DNA of 64,000 nucleotides from Pyrrhosoma nymphula (lineage: Eukaryota; Arthropoda; Insecta; Odonata; Coenagrionidae). The first letter of the stretch is position 1. Each line of letters begins with the position of its first letter. The notes beneath the pieces were generated by a model. The model had not been told where the DNA came from, ran no database searches, and saw nothing but the letters and a program-made list of their open reading frames with translations. A program made the position numbers and the translations under genes. Below are positions 57,101 through 60,371 of this stretch, one piece after another. Where the stretch lies: NCBI GenBank assembly GCA_963573305.1, contig OY754329.1, positions 144,781,266 to 144,845,265 of the forward strand, in the 5' to 3' direction.

Positions 57101-57298
57101 AATTTTAATGCTTATTTTTTTACAGGTAGTGTTATACGAGGTTTTTTTACCATCCGGAAAAAGGACCCTCAGCACAGATTACCAACATCCTCTACTTGTT
57201 TTAATTTACTAAAATTACCTAACTATCAAAGGAAGAGTACTTTACGAGAAAAGCTACGCTACGCAGTGTCCAGCCATACTGGATTTGAATTGTCATAA
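15028..57298 (+). CDS. UBE3B: UBE3B-type HECT E3 ubiquitin-protein ligase, complete in 17 coding exons
   Basis: Transfers ubiquitin from an E2 through a thioester on its own cysteine to substrate lysines; the vertebrate orthologue is linked to mitochondria and calmodulin. Exons join as 15028-15191, 15303-15449, 17857-18217, 21061-21249, 22473-22664, 22826-23300, 27850-28021, 28846-28964, 34941-35116, 36980-37125, 38885-39021, 39405-39568, 50397-50662, 51745-51874, 53317-53481, 54022-54133 and 57126-57298. All junctions are GT/AG and all phases close, giving 1095 residues (human about 1068). An IQ motif (CIQAHIRGWLDR, residues 36-47) lies at the N-terminus. The HECT domain covers about residues 735-1095, with GIDQDGVFKEFLEE, LYPSPTSY, GKAVYEGIVVDVPFASFFL, DEDCMGQ, GGFHDSHRVI and the catalytic LPTSSTCFNLLKLPNY (Cys1063, codon 57197-57199). 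The C-terminal acidic-to-hydrophobic tail ends FELS, as in the family. The start is the first ATG after the acceptor and aligns with the family start. Exons are intact although the introns hold several kilobases of transposons. Confidence 0.96.
15303..15449 (+). CDS. UBE3B: UBE3B coding exon 2 (residues 55-103)
   Basis: Acceptor TGTGTCTCAG and donor TTTGCAG|GTAAAA. Encodes EQFDELFADIG ... RDKVRFEKLCR; the FEKLCR end is a strongly conserved UBE3B signature. The preceding intron is only 111 bases. Confidence 0.93.
15450..17856 (+). other. UBE3B intron 2, mostly featureless with one MITE
   Basis: Contains the small terminal-repeat element at 16636-16848. Bases 17240-17420 look like scraps of a repeat (a TCAC tandem at 17251-17270 and CCTTTCCCTGGGCCACCT), not assignable. 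ORFs here do not resemble known proteins. Confidence 0.55.
16636..16848. mobile_element. Small Harbinger-like MITE
   Basis: Ends are AAGGCCGTTTTACACA (left) and TGTAAAATGGCCTT (right), inverted repeats of each other. The left end matches the terminal repeat of the element at 21287-21501. Target duplication is not clear, so the boundary may be off by a few bases. Confidence 0.55.
17857..18217 (+). CDS. UBE3B: UBE3B coding exon 3 (residues 104-224)
   Basis: Acceptor TTTTTATCAG, donor AAG|GTGAGT. Encodes YLIFSLESDSARLSYVGVVL ... GMNQLCANIMGHLFANGFY. The (R)P-x-M-N-x-(L/I)-CANIMGHL block is diagnostic for UBE3B. Ends in phase 0. Confidence 0.94.
18788..18950 (+). repeat. 3' fragment of a SINE family member
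   Basis: Shares ATAATTCTTCCCTTAC(C/T)AAC followed by TTACCCACCT and an AAGGTGTAA-type tail with the SINE at 20333-20650, so it is a 5'-truncated or diverged copy of the same family. Confidence 0.55.
20333..20650 (+). repeat. tRNA-derived SINE
   Basis: The head resembles a tRNA promoter: an A-box-like stretch GGTGTTATGGATAGAGTA, then GTTCGAGTACC as B box about 35 bases on. The body (about 20410-20650) ends with the CTTCCCTTACTAACTTACCC segment also seen at 18788-18950. RNA polymerase III transcription of such elements is general knowledge; activity here is unknown. Confidence 0.6.
21061..21249 (+). CDS. UBE3B: UBE3B coding exon 4 (residues 225-287)
   Basis: Acceptor ACTATTACAG, donor GAG|GTTAGT. 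Encodes GFLLRGLGRSKVNLRHVTLS ... with TLATRPLISANFSDKLL and FLIHILCMPGLVLHL, collinear with the family. 63 whole codons. Confidence 0.93.
21287..21501. mobile_element. PIF/Harbinger-type MITE in intron 4
   Basis: Ends GGGCCGTTTTACCC (left) and GTGTAAAACGGCCT (right) form inverted repeats. They are flanked by TTA on both sides (21284-21286, 21502-21504), the 3-bp target duplication typical of Harbinger elements. Subterminal TTTGTACAAACGAATGTAC is also repeated in inverted form. No transposase. It begins 38 bases after the exon 4 donor, and the exon remains intact. Confidence 0.72.
22473..22664 (+). CDS. UBE3B: UBE3B coding exon 5 (residues 288-351)
   Basis: Acceptor TTTCTTCAACAG, donor ACA|GTAAGT. 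Encodes CVTTMTSHGLLEKSLTLLSV ... NYALCLLANLIHMAYIEKE. The CLLANLIHM stretch matches the family's GNLLHL region; the first half is less conserved. The frame closes on both sides. Confidence 0.88.
22826..23300 (+). CDS. UBE3B: UBE3B coding exon 6 (residues 352-509)
   Basis: Acceptor TTTTTAAATTTTATAG, donor ACAG|GTAAGA. Encodes HWNPVLGWF, QLYLLWSGPMV, a low-conservation linker rich in Ser/Thr, NFFRRALERTTGQGKGS, and LYQTALTTLAQIRLDILT, the last a strong family match. Confidence 0.94.
23945..24052 (+). pseudogene. Possible LINE C-terminal remnant
   Basis: The translation GAESSEHLIVFHVW resembles the Cys/His (E-x-x-EHL-x-x-x-C-P) region near the end of R1/I-type LINE ORF2, with the cysteines lost. 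If right, the GC-rich minisatellite block that follows would be its 3' flank. Weak evidence. Confidence 0.25.
24053..24440 (+). repeat. 41-bp minisatellite, nine full units, with a 164-bp higher-order repeat
   Basis: GGAGGCGGGAAGGAG starts at 24053, 24094, 24135, 24176, 24217, 24258, 24299, 24340, 24381 and 24422, exactly 41 bases apart. Diagnostic variants (CCACCTCAG, GTCAAA, GAGCGGG) show that units starting at 24094-24216 repeat as units 24258-24380, a four-unit (164-bp) period. Because 41 is not a multiple of three, each reading frame cycles through the unit in all phases, and the unit lacks stops. Long plus- and minus-strand ORFs across it are therefore a by-product and are not supported as genes. 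Confidence 0.9.
24534..24680 (+). repeat. Short GC-rich dispersed repeat GGCGACGCCTGGAG, three copies
   Basis: Copies begin at 24534, 24602 and 24656, embedded in a GGAGAC/GGGAGTC-rich stretch. They probably belong to the same GC-rich repeat block as the 41-bp array just upstream. Bases 24700-25440 continue GC- and purine-rich (GGGAGG runs) without coding similarity. Confidence 0.6.
25495..25993. mobile_element. Possible hAT-like MITE rich in GTTAA/AGTAACT motifs
   Basis: The ends TATAGCTGGGAAAGTTA and (complement) CATAGTTGGGATTAACA are imperfect inverted repeats. The interior repeats AAGTAACTAGTTAAAGTTT-type motifs in both orientations, a pattern seen in some hAT MITEs. I could not find a target duplication. 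Confidence 0.4.
26038..26163 (+). repeat. Imperfect tandem repeat, about 45 bp, nearly three units
   Basis: Units begin at 26038, 26083 and 26129 with AAA(A)(T/C)GCA, share GCATG(C/T)GTAG and GG(C)ACTG(T/C)TCCG, and are diverged. Confidence 0.5.
26365..26935. mobile_element. hAT-type MITE with exact 8-bp target duplication
   Basis: Terminal repeats TAGAGATGGG (left) and its near complement CCCTTCTCTA (right) are flanked by GAGATTTA at 26357-26364 and 26936-26943. The subterminal regions both carry GGTAATTT/AAATTACC motifs in inverted arrangement. No transposase ORF. TAGAGATGGG-type ends and 8-bp duplications are features of the hAT superfamily. Confidence 0.8.
27850..28021 (+). CDS. UBE3B: UBE3B coding exon 7 (residues 510-566)
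   Basis: Acceptor CTTTCCTTGGCAG, donor GTAAC|GTAAGT. Encodes GLCYQERLLYHLWCFLCTLG ... with MLILFCDCMTHYV, matching the family's MLMLFCDCSRHL. Codon 567 is split after two bases. Confidence 0.92.
28022..28845 (+). other. UBE3B intron 7, nothing recognised
   Basis: AT-rich intron without terminal repeats or coding similarity that I can see. Confidence 0.5.
28846..28964 (+). CDS. UBE3B: UBE3B coding exon 8 (residues 567-606)
   Basis: Acceptor TATTTTCCACAG, donor TTCG|GTATGT. Encodes ILDDLEMYEHQKPFRLEDF ... FNQFLYKGVLMNLF, collinear with ILDDIEVYEEQ in the family. Confidence 0.92.
29730..31734 (+). pseudogene. piggyBac transposase, frameshifted and interrupted
   Basis: Catalyses cut-and-paste movement at TTAA in intact relatives. 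In order: an acidic N-terminal region (about 29730-29830); the dimerisation and DNA-binding region (SLIRDTF-like, then VYEEYNTMNLDSQQSWKPVT from 30036 and MYAFVGALICSGVKNSN). The DDD catalytic core follows, with first Asp in LTIDDQLYPFRG (about 30372), second in TIDNYFTTLPL (about 30608), third in GADTMDQM (about 30914). The C-terminal Cys-rich finger CHLCYRE...CCSVCKKTVYDKHC...CIDCVE ends at TAA 31732-31734. Frameshifts near 29980 and after 30475, stops, and the nested MITE near 31025 break it. All three catalytic Asp codons survive as separate pieces, which points to fairly recent loss. Confidence 0.87.
31025..31354. mobile_element. Tc1/mariner (pogo-like) MITE inside piggyBac
   Basis: Ends CAGGCTGTCCCCAAGTTAAG (left) and the complement of the right end CAGGCAGTCCCCGAGTTACG are inverted repeats. 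TA flanks both sides (31023-31024, 31355-31356), the target duplication of Tc1/mariner elements. The interior repeats TACGTAAGT-type motifs. Removal reconnects the piggyBac sequence. Confidence 0.82.
32082..32974 (+). other. Intron 8 stretch, nothing recognised
   Basis: AT-rich intronic DNA between the piggyBac and the foldback insertion; no repeat ends or coding blocks seen. Confidence 0.45.
32986..33197. repeat. Foldback insertion with 11-bp target duplication
   Basis: Inverted arms of about 80 bases (about 33030-33110 and 33113-33192) share AAAAAGTAATGCTTTG, CATG(G)TTT and CTTTACGTCATCTTCAGGT, with only a few unpaired bases at the centre. The whole is flanked by AATCTAGGCTC at 32975-32985 and 33198-33208. 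The CCTGAAGATGACGTAAAGTT motif resembles the ends of Penelope-like retroelements, some of which insert as inverted dimers; the family assignment is inference. Confidence 0.7.
33209..34340 (+). other. Intron 8 stretch, nothing recognised
   Basis: Purine-rich tracts at 33300-33620 and 33830-33970 (GGAAAGGAGA-type) may be old repeat sequence. No protein similarity found in any frame. Confidence 0.4.
34348..34788. mobile_element. hAT-type MITE (CAGTGGC ends), interrupted by a TTAA-flanked MITE
   Basis: Left end CAGTGGCATATG, right end CCTGGGTACGCCACTG. The same element in opposite orientation is at 51054-51344 and shares the C/G homopolymer beside GGTTTAAAC and TTCAGGTAAACG motifs. The flanks GGAAAAGG and GAGAAAGG fit a diverged 8-bp duplication. 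A run of 23 C lies at 34380-34402. The second insertion at 34582-34742 splits it. Confidence 0.72.
34582..34742. mobile_element. piggyBac-type MITE (TTAA target) nested in a hAT MITE
   Basis: Flanked by TTAA at 34578-34581 and 34743-34746. Ends CCCTTTTGCTGCCAGC and (complement) CGCTTTTACTGCCAGC are inverted repeats, with internal palindrome GCTGATATATCAGC next to the left end. The interruption falls within the CAGTGGC element, whose other copy at 51054-51344 is continuous there. Confidence 0.8.
34941..35116 (+). CDS. UBE3B: UBE3B coding exon 9 (residues 607-665)
   Basis: Acceptor CTCCTCTTCCAG, donor CAG|GTGTGT. Encodes TLLMVLYRRDCRRTYVTDPS, the most conserved pre-HECT block of UBE3B, and FMNDLERGKKATQ. 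Confidence 0.94.
35117..36979 (+). other. UBE3B intron 9, one possible degraded MITE
   Basis: Bases 36233-36460 contain AAGGTCGTTTTAGATGG and GTTCATGCAT motifs recalling the GGCCGTTTTACAC elements at 16636 and 21287, but no matching right end is clear. Bases 35700-35880 repeat TTTGATTTTACG-type motifs. Otherwise nothing recognisable. Confidence 0.4.
36980..37125 (+). CDS. UBE3B: UBE3B coding exon 10 (residues 666-713)
   Basis: Acceptor TTTTTGACTCCAG, donor CATAG|GTGTGT. Encodes ILLQKMPHIIPHVERVQLFR and ends SPHSTLITVH. The MPHIIPH-x-x-RV block matches the family's IPHVIPHKNRV. Confidence 0.93.
37126..38884 (+). other. UBE3B intron 10 with one small hAT MITE
   Basis: Apart from the MITE at 38081-38204, I see no repeats or coding blocks. 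Short ORFs at 37846-38314 are chance or MITE-derived. Confidence 0.5.
38081..38204. mobile_element. 124-bp hAT-type MITE with exact 8-bp target duplication
   Basis: Ends CAGGCCCGACTTAAG and (complement) CAGGACCGGCTTAAG are inverted repeats with two mismatches. CCCTTATC flanks both sides (38073-38080, 38205-38212). An internal G-run lies at 38138-38152. Confidence 0.82.
38885..39021 (+). CDS. UBE3B: UBE3B coding exon 11 (residues 714-759, start of HECT)
   Basis: Acceptor TTGTAATCAG, donor AAAG|GTAATC. Encodes TRIVEDGYRQLAMLPSQALK then GVVRVKFINEQGLDEAGIDQ, the opening of the HECT N-lobe. Confidence 0.95.
39405..39568 (+). CDS. UBE3B: UBE3B coding exon 12 (residues 760-814, HECT N-lobe)
   Basis: Acceptor CTTTTATTGCAG, donor GAG|GTTGGT. 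Encodes FLEETIKRVFNPSLNLFR, ERLYPSPTSYLQDNHLQLF and GRMLGKAVYE. It is followed by the 10.8-kb transposon-filled intron 12. Confidence 0.95.
39696..40000 (-). mobile_element. 5'-truncated LINE 3' end with (ATT)n tail
   Basis: On the minus strand the sequence ends TAAATAAATTATTATTATTATTTC, a microsatellite-like tail similar to that of the LINE at 40803. No ORF remains. The 5' boundary is uncertain. Confidence 0.45.
40930..41460 (-). pseudogene. LINE copy B ORF2, C-terminal part
   Basis: Minus strand, with YFAFFHCHLTYGIELWGHAS, KDVFMIQKRAIRIISGT, HCKPLFIRLG, then IYKCVCEVKQNL and FFNMLPKEARLV, the standard post-RT tail of this LINE type. A frame change lies near 41222. Confidence 0.8.
41461..44011 (+). 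mobile_element. Full-length piggyBac element inserted in LINE copy B
   Basis: TTAA at 41457-41460 and 44012-44015 flank 2551 bases. The left end CCCACGATGGCACGCG and the complement of the right end CCCGCGGTAGCACGCG are terminal inverted repeats. GC-rich subterminal GGGCGGGGATTCCCCGCCC (41485-41503) is palindromic, and related GGCGGGG motifs recur near both ends (about 41643-41660, 43960-43975). The transposase gene is on +. Confidence 0.93.
42092..43775 (+). pseudogene. piggyBac transposase (second subfamily), frameshifted
   Basis: Starts near the ATG MSEPERQ at 42092, then shifts frame. An acidic region (SEGEYADLSESGDEE, 42130-42200) leads into the N-terminal domain (LLGLLYLAWVQKSNHKNIFD, FKFLLRMLRFDN). 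The catalytic Asp blocks are EEVTVDEKLPQFWG (42798), NFTHDNWFMSYQLALHLL (about 43024), and KKGGVDVSHRLQSTYSVS (about 43321). The conserved VGTIRKNKGEIPPMFIA lies between. The C-terminal region reads RREYLNNFVKLLTRDNML and REILGIP. In another frame beyond 43605, a Cys-rich finger (RCAYCPSQKN...CRKPICREHCVLNCIPC) ends at about 43775. Frame changes or stops near 42115, 42297, 42730, 42900, 43163 and 43604 inactivate it. Confidence 0.88.
44012..44207 (-). pseudogene. LINE copy B ORF2 fragment between the two insertions
   Basis: Minus strand ISNSVLSVAQNWFSANGL, LNNDKTQNALFSLSPQT, MLLGFKLDPKLKWDSH. This is the segment directly following the RT active-site region in this LINE type. It is bounded by TTAA (piggyBac) on one side and TTATATC (Helitron-like 3' flank) on the other. 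Confidence 0.85.
44208..45950 (-). mobile_element. Helitron-like non-autonomous element, unit A of a tandem pair
   Basis: Read on the minus strand, the 3' end is the hairpin GCTTGCAAACTGCAAGC (44221-44237), nine bases, then CTAG (44208-44211) followed by T. This is the 3' signature of Helitrons (hairpin then CTRR, insertion before T). The 5' end is ATATATAAAGCTACAAAACT followed by GACTCACT-type repeats (about 45900-45950). No Rep/helicase ORF. The interior holds repeated AT-rich sequence without genes. Unit B matches almost end to end. The 5' end is not a canonical TC, so Helentron/DINE-type or another class remains possible. Confidence 0.62.
45960..47548 (-). mobile_element. Helitron-like non-autonomous element, unit B of a tandem pair
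   Basis: Same orientation and order as unit A: hairpin at 45973-45989, the same nine-base spacer, then CTCG in place of CTAG. The 5' end TATATATAAAGCTACAAAAC lies at about 47530-47548, directly against LINE copy B sequence. About 150 bases present in unit A (around 45150-45390) are missing here (near 46905-46985). A nine-base spacer (45951-45959) separates the units. Confidence 0.62.
47549..48617 (-). pseudogene. LINE copy B reverse transcriptase domain
   Basis: Minus-strand linker (DKSAWHRTKKVYISQINNAK, 48617-48558) and ISDADNQVKAVRQVVNK are followed by KTIPIYKNGDKSFPSSYRPI (about 48070-48130), QFGFRKGFTTTSAVRHVVD, LIACDLSKAFDCVSHPIL (first catalytic Asp, about 47850), and VPQGSVLGLLLFLIMINDLP (about 47640-47700). 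Then LLYADETTF (about 47590-47616), where the second Asp of the YADD active site is Glu. It stops at the Helitron-like insertion after DLSKSN. A TAG-type interruption lies at about 48228. Confidence 0.83.
48749..49440 (-). pseudogene. LINE copy B endonuclease domain
   Basis: Minus-strand blocks IDGYSVIGYSCRKVAKNGGT (about 49340-49440), then after a frameshift NAIIACVYRSPYGDV (49240-49285), IIICGDLNMDIQF (metal-binding Asp and Asn, about 49120-49165) and LGISDHLGLEF (about 48945-48980). These are the order and motifs of the APE-type endonuclease of CR1/jockey LINEs. Confidence 0.82.
50397..50662 (+). CDS. UBE3B: UBE3B coding exon 13 (residues 815-902, HECT)
   Basis: Acceptor TCTTGCAG, donor AA|GTTAGT. 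Encodes GIVVDVPFASFFLSQLLGTH, ELPSLDRELCKSL, FSVDEDCMGQIVTHELVPGG and VTNEN, all strong HECT matches; the E2-binding part of the N-lobe lies here. Confidence 0.95.
51054..51344. mobile_element. hAT-type MITE (CAGTGGC ends) in intron 13
   Basis: Ends CAGTGGCGTATGCAGG and (complement) CAGTGGCGTACGGATGG. Flanks TTCCTTCA and TATCTTCA fit a diverged 8-bp duplication. It contains a 19-bp unit (TTCAGGTAAACGAACGAAAA type) repeated at 51228, 51255 and 51278, and facing G and C runs (51294-51304, 51316-51330). Second copy of the element at 34348-34788. Confidence 0.75.
51745..51874 (+). CDS. UBE3B: UBE3B coding exon 14 (residues 903-946, HECT)
   Basis: Acceptor TTTTTTTGTAG, donor GAG|GTAATT. Encodes INYIHLMAHFRMHTQIKDQT and AAFIRGFRSIINPDWLALFS, nearly identical to the vertebrate protein. 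Confidence 0.95.
51875..53316 (+). other. UBE3B intron 14, possible old repeat fragments
   Basis: Bases 51975-52030 (TTGGCTGCAAATCAGAGGG then GGTTTAGATCC) resemble a decayed tRNA-like SINE head. Bases 52640-52800 have alternating CTGCAACGTT and GCGAC motifs that look MITE-derived. Neither has defensible boundaries; the rest shows nothing. Confidence 0.35.
53317..53481 (+). CDS. UBE3B: UBE3B coding exon 15 (residues 947-1001, HECT)
   Basis: Acceptor TTTTTTTGTGCAG, donor AAG|GTTAGT. Encodes LQRLISGDNAPLDLRDLRKH, TQYYGGFHDSHRVISWLWDI and FTDDERSLFLK, spanning the hinge toward the C-lobe. 55 whole codons. Confidence 0.95.
53482..54021 (+). other. UBE3B intron 15, possible degraded MITE
   Basis: Bases 53640-53840 contain CCTGTTTACACAATACATGC and repeated TTCATG/CATGCA motifs like the interior of the Harbinger-type MITEs, but a right end was not found. 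Nothing else seen. Confidence 0.35.
54022..54133 (+). CDS. UBE3B: UBE3B coding exon 16 (residues 1002-1038, HECT C-lobe)
   Basis: Acceptor TTCTGTCATTTAAG, donor ATTG|GTAAGT. Encodes FVTSCSKPPLLGFAHLEPPF and CVEVGDDEDTGDTI, the RPPLLGF block of the HECT C-lobe. Confidence 0.94.
54429..56234 (+). pseudogene. hAT-like transposase remnant, many stops and an internal duplication
   Basis: Blocks in order: an N-terminal part (54459-54674) with ITPRVAAVLDR; VVHWDGKLLPGLS (about 54800-54840); VPKLFSVTGKAAADAVFELL and MCFDTTHTNSGRFNGACTLL (54916-55080), where the FDTT Asp is a likely catalytic residue; MIGLDIQFTIRKPGALHRGRWMAKAI (55368-55450); DVDAPPNDAFLM (about 55580); and a C-terminal part to 56234. 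From memory this block order occurs in many arthropod genomes as an unannotated transposase-like protein; the 8-bp target duplication supports hAT. Stops near 54675, 54770, 55084, 55195 and 55580, plus a 63-bp tandem duplication at 55725-55850, inactivate it. Confidence 0.72.
55725..55850 (+). repeat. 63-bp tandem duplication inside the hAT-like gene
   Basis: Two adjacent copies (55725-55787, 55788-55850) starting TTCAGATATTGTTTCTGACA differ by one base (AAATCAAAG versus AAATCAAGG). 63 is a multiple of three, so the duplication itself keeps the frame, but both copies carry a TAA in the frame of the preceding ORF. Confidence 0.92.
57126..57298 (+). CDS. UBE3B: UBE3B coding exon 17 (residues 1039-1095, catalytic Cys)
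   Basis: Acceptor TTTTTTTACAG. Encodes GSVIRGFFTIRKKDPQHRL, the active-site stretch LPTSSTCFNLLKLPNY with Cys1063 (codon 57197-57199), LREKLRYAVSSHTGFELS and TAA at 57296. The distance from Cys to the C-terminus, 32 residues, is the same as in the human protein. Confidence 0.97.
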
Positions 57299-58960
57299 AG
57301 AATGGCTTTTAAAATCTGGTGTCATCATGTTGAATCAGGGAAATCAACCTACGAGGATGTTTCAAGAAGGAATGGTAATAATAATAATCAGTCCATTTTC
57401 CGTGTGAACCTAGGAAATTAATATTTATTTGATATTCCGTCACACAAATTTGCAAAAATCAGAAATGATTGTATTGTGTGATAGTGGAATTGATGCACAC
57501 AATATTGAAGGACTTTTAATGGAGGAGGGAGGTATAACTGTCATATTGAATCCCTATTTATTTTTTTCTGTGCTGCCACTATTGTTGGTGGCTGTATAAA
57601 ATTGGGATGAGGGCAGGCCCTCCCTCCTAAATAGCCCAGGTTAAATATTTGTGCTCGAGTAGATATGTCAAGTGATCATGTGTTGTAAGATTGTATCCAC
57701 AATGTTGCATAATTAGAGCATATGCCATTGTTTTTATCAAGTGATTCCTTCATATTGCTGAATAATTTTCTTGAAAAGAAGTATTTTTGGTGGTTAATTC
57801 CAGAATGGTTAGATTATTTTTTAACTTTTCACTAAACTTTAATGTGTATCTGATTTCTCTGTTTTCTGAGCCTGACTGAAAAAGCAACATCTCAGGTTAC
57901 CTCTATTGCGAGGACCCAGAGCATTTTATAAGCTATATTGTTATATTTAATATTATTGACAGGTAGTCTGTGAAGGATATGACAAAAAAATTATTTTATC
58001 TATTTCCGGATTTCCATCAAAAATACACGATGCAGTGAACTTTAATTTATGCAAATATTATATTTTGTTTTTGTTACATATCATGGAAAATGATTTATTG
58101 TTGTTTCGCTTATGAGACTGGCATTGAAAAATATGTTTGTTGTGTTGTGAATATTATTATTCTTCTTGTCATTTCCTTGGTGGTAATATATCAAGGAATG
58201 ACACTTTTCAAGTCTGCGAAATGATCAAATCAGATTTTATTTTGCGAAAGAAATTATAGTTTTCAAAACAGCTTGTGGATTGATTATATCGCGGTTAACT
58301 AATAATTTGACGTATTTGGGAAGACATGTTTCCTGCTCTTGAGAAATATGTGTATGGAGGTTTCACACAAGGTTGAGATTAACAGGGTTACATGGTCATT
58401 TCAAATTAAGGCTTTTCTGCCATTCCATGTGCTTTTTGGTGTCAATGCATTCTAAAGTTAATTGCAAAGTAAACAAGAAAATGTTGAGATCTAAGTAATG
58501 ATAAACTGTTATAATTTTGTATAGGATGTGGTCAGGTGGCATGTACAAATTTTACACGGCATGTTTTCGTTGTCTCAATCCACCAGACATTAATTATAGA
58601 ATTTCGTTATTTATACATACAGTTCTATAGATGTGCTTGTACATTATTAGTGTTCACTATTGTTTATTATGATGAATATTCACCCTCATTTTGCCTATAG
58701 CTCCAAGAAGTACTGTACAATAATATGAGCCAGAAGCGATTCTAAACATGACCAATGGTTAATGCTTTAAAATATATCATTACTGAATGAATCTGTGATA
58801 AATGAATTGTATGTACGAAGAGTACTATCGAGTCATTGTACAAATAATTGTGGTTTGAAAAGTGTGAAATGTAAGGCCTTTTGCTAGTATGGGGATTAGA
58901 TTTATTCATGACGGCCTGCGAAAATTGTGTAAATAAATGAGTCGACTGCAGTTTTAAATT
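57299..58960 (+). other. UBE3B: Probable UBE3B 3' untranslated region
   Basis: No coding blocks follow the stop codon. AATAAA at 58932-58937 is a plausible poly(A) signal, which would give a 3' UTR of about 1.65 kb. Without transcripts the end is only a guess. Confidence 0.4.
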
Positions 58961-59320
58961 TCATTTCAATCCTTTATTGCAATCTAAGTATTACGTAAAT
59001 GATTATGTACTAGACTAAGGCTACTACAAATGAGTGAAGATTATATATAGTAATCAGATTTAAATAACTTTGTCACAGAACTCAGTCTTCATGTCAAGGG
59101 AAGCATTGCTTGTACTTTCTAAACTGTTAAATCAATAACAAATCAACCCTTTCTGATAACGAGTACGGTGCCCGATGGCATTCCTTGAGCAAATTATGTT
59201 TTTCGAGGGCGTAGCAGACAGTTTGAAATGGTTGCGCATTTCAAACTTCGGCTGTTTCCTTACCAAAGCATGATGGGTTATCACGTGACTACTGTTGTGC
59301 AGCTGTTCCCGTCCATCGCA

Positions 59321-59587
59321 TTAGCATCTGCAGTTCCTGATTCTCCCTCGGTTTGGAAGGTTCGTGTGGGGAGTCAGGACTAATGTTTGTATATCTTGTG
59401 CTGCCCATGAGGATTTTATAGAACCAAGGATTTTTTTGTTACTGGGCAGTGTTATTTCCTGCATTTGTTTCTTCAGTGAATCCTCTTTTACTCTGAATTT
59501 TGGATACACCTCTGCAAAAACCTCGCGTGAATCGGCAGTTCATTTTAACAACCGACATGCTGCTGCTCGTCGGGACAGCCAAAACAT
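59321..59587 (-). pseudogene. Minus-strand ORF with mitochondrial-type N-terminus, interrupted by one TGA
   Basis: One frame runs 89 codons from ATG 59587 to TAA 59321 with a single TGA at 59542-59540. The N-terminus MFWLSRRAAACRLL has the basic, hydroxyl- and Ala/Leu-rich look of a mitochondrial presequence. After the stop it continues SREVFAEVYPKFRVKED, then SLKKQMQEITLPSNKKILGS and DIQTLVLTPHTNLPNRGRIR. I do not recognise the family. It could be a pseudogene, a gene whose coding starts after the stop, or a frame with an unspliced intron: TTTTTGCAG ends at about 59511 and would serve as an acceptor. It points away from nemo, about 780 bases from its ATG, so it may be a divergent neighbour. 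Coding status is uncertain. Confidence 0.35.
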
Positions 59588-60371
59588 CTTTTCGTTCGTG
59601 TTTGTGATAAAAATTCAAATAAGAAGAAATGCATAGGCAATCGGAATGGGCCATTGTTTGAAGGAAACAGCCTACAATGTGTGTGTGTGTTTTTGTGTCA
59701 ATGGCTAATGTCTGAAGTCATGAGTGGTCATCAAGTGTCATAAGCAGTTGTTTAGGTAATTGTGCAATTGCTCGCCAAGAAGATTAATCGCTTAAGTGAA
59801 ATATTTCGTGTGGATATCATTTAGTTTATTTGATTTGAATTCACTTCAGGGGTAATTCGTTTGTATTCGAACGTGAGCCAAGTTCTCGGCGAACAATCCT
59901 TCCCATCCTCAACGGTTTTTTGTGGAACTCTCTCATCTCGGATTTAAGCCTGTTTATATTTTATTGACCGAGTGGAATGACCCTCACAAAGTTCAGGTCG
60001 CTCACGTGTATATTTCAATTCTCGGCAGTTAGTTGACGACCAGTCCAAGAAAACGACCACCACTGGAAAACATGTACCGGTCGTGATCATCCTTGGCAGT
60101 TTGTGTGAACTATTTAGTTACTCAAATTATTCTCAAAGGAAGCTATTTGAGAGAACTACCACCACTGTGTTGGAACCCTAATAATACTTGGCAGGATATT
60201 CACCTCGTAGCCTTGCGCTGAAGTGTTGACGGCCCAAGTATCGGCGCTTGGAGGCAGCGGTACGGAAGGTGAACCGCTTGCCCGGTAGCACCCCAAGTGA
60301 TATCCGAGAAATAAGTGAAAAACGGAGACGACGGCGAAGGATACATTTTACGCGTTCGTCCTGCGTAGCCG
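59588..60371 (+). promoter_or_regulatory. nemo: Probable nemo promoter and 5' UTR region
   Basis: No conserved coding block between the minus-strand ORF and the nemo ATG. A TG/TT-rich run lies at 59677-59697. GC content and CpG rise from about 60190 into exon 1. An in-frame TAG at 60366-60368 precedes the ATG. No TATA box or initiator is assigned. A perfect 9-base inverted repeat GTTTGAAAT...ATTTCAAAC (59220-59245) and CACGTG (59283-59288) lie further upstream. Confidence 0.4.

Noticed and set aside
59364..59636. Plus-strand 90-codon ORF
   Set aside because: No family resemblance; the opposite strand shows a more protein-like composition, which I list with low confidence.
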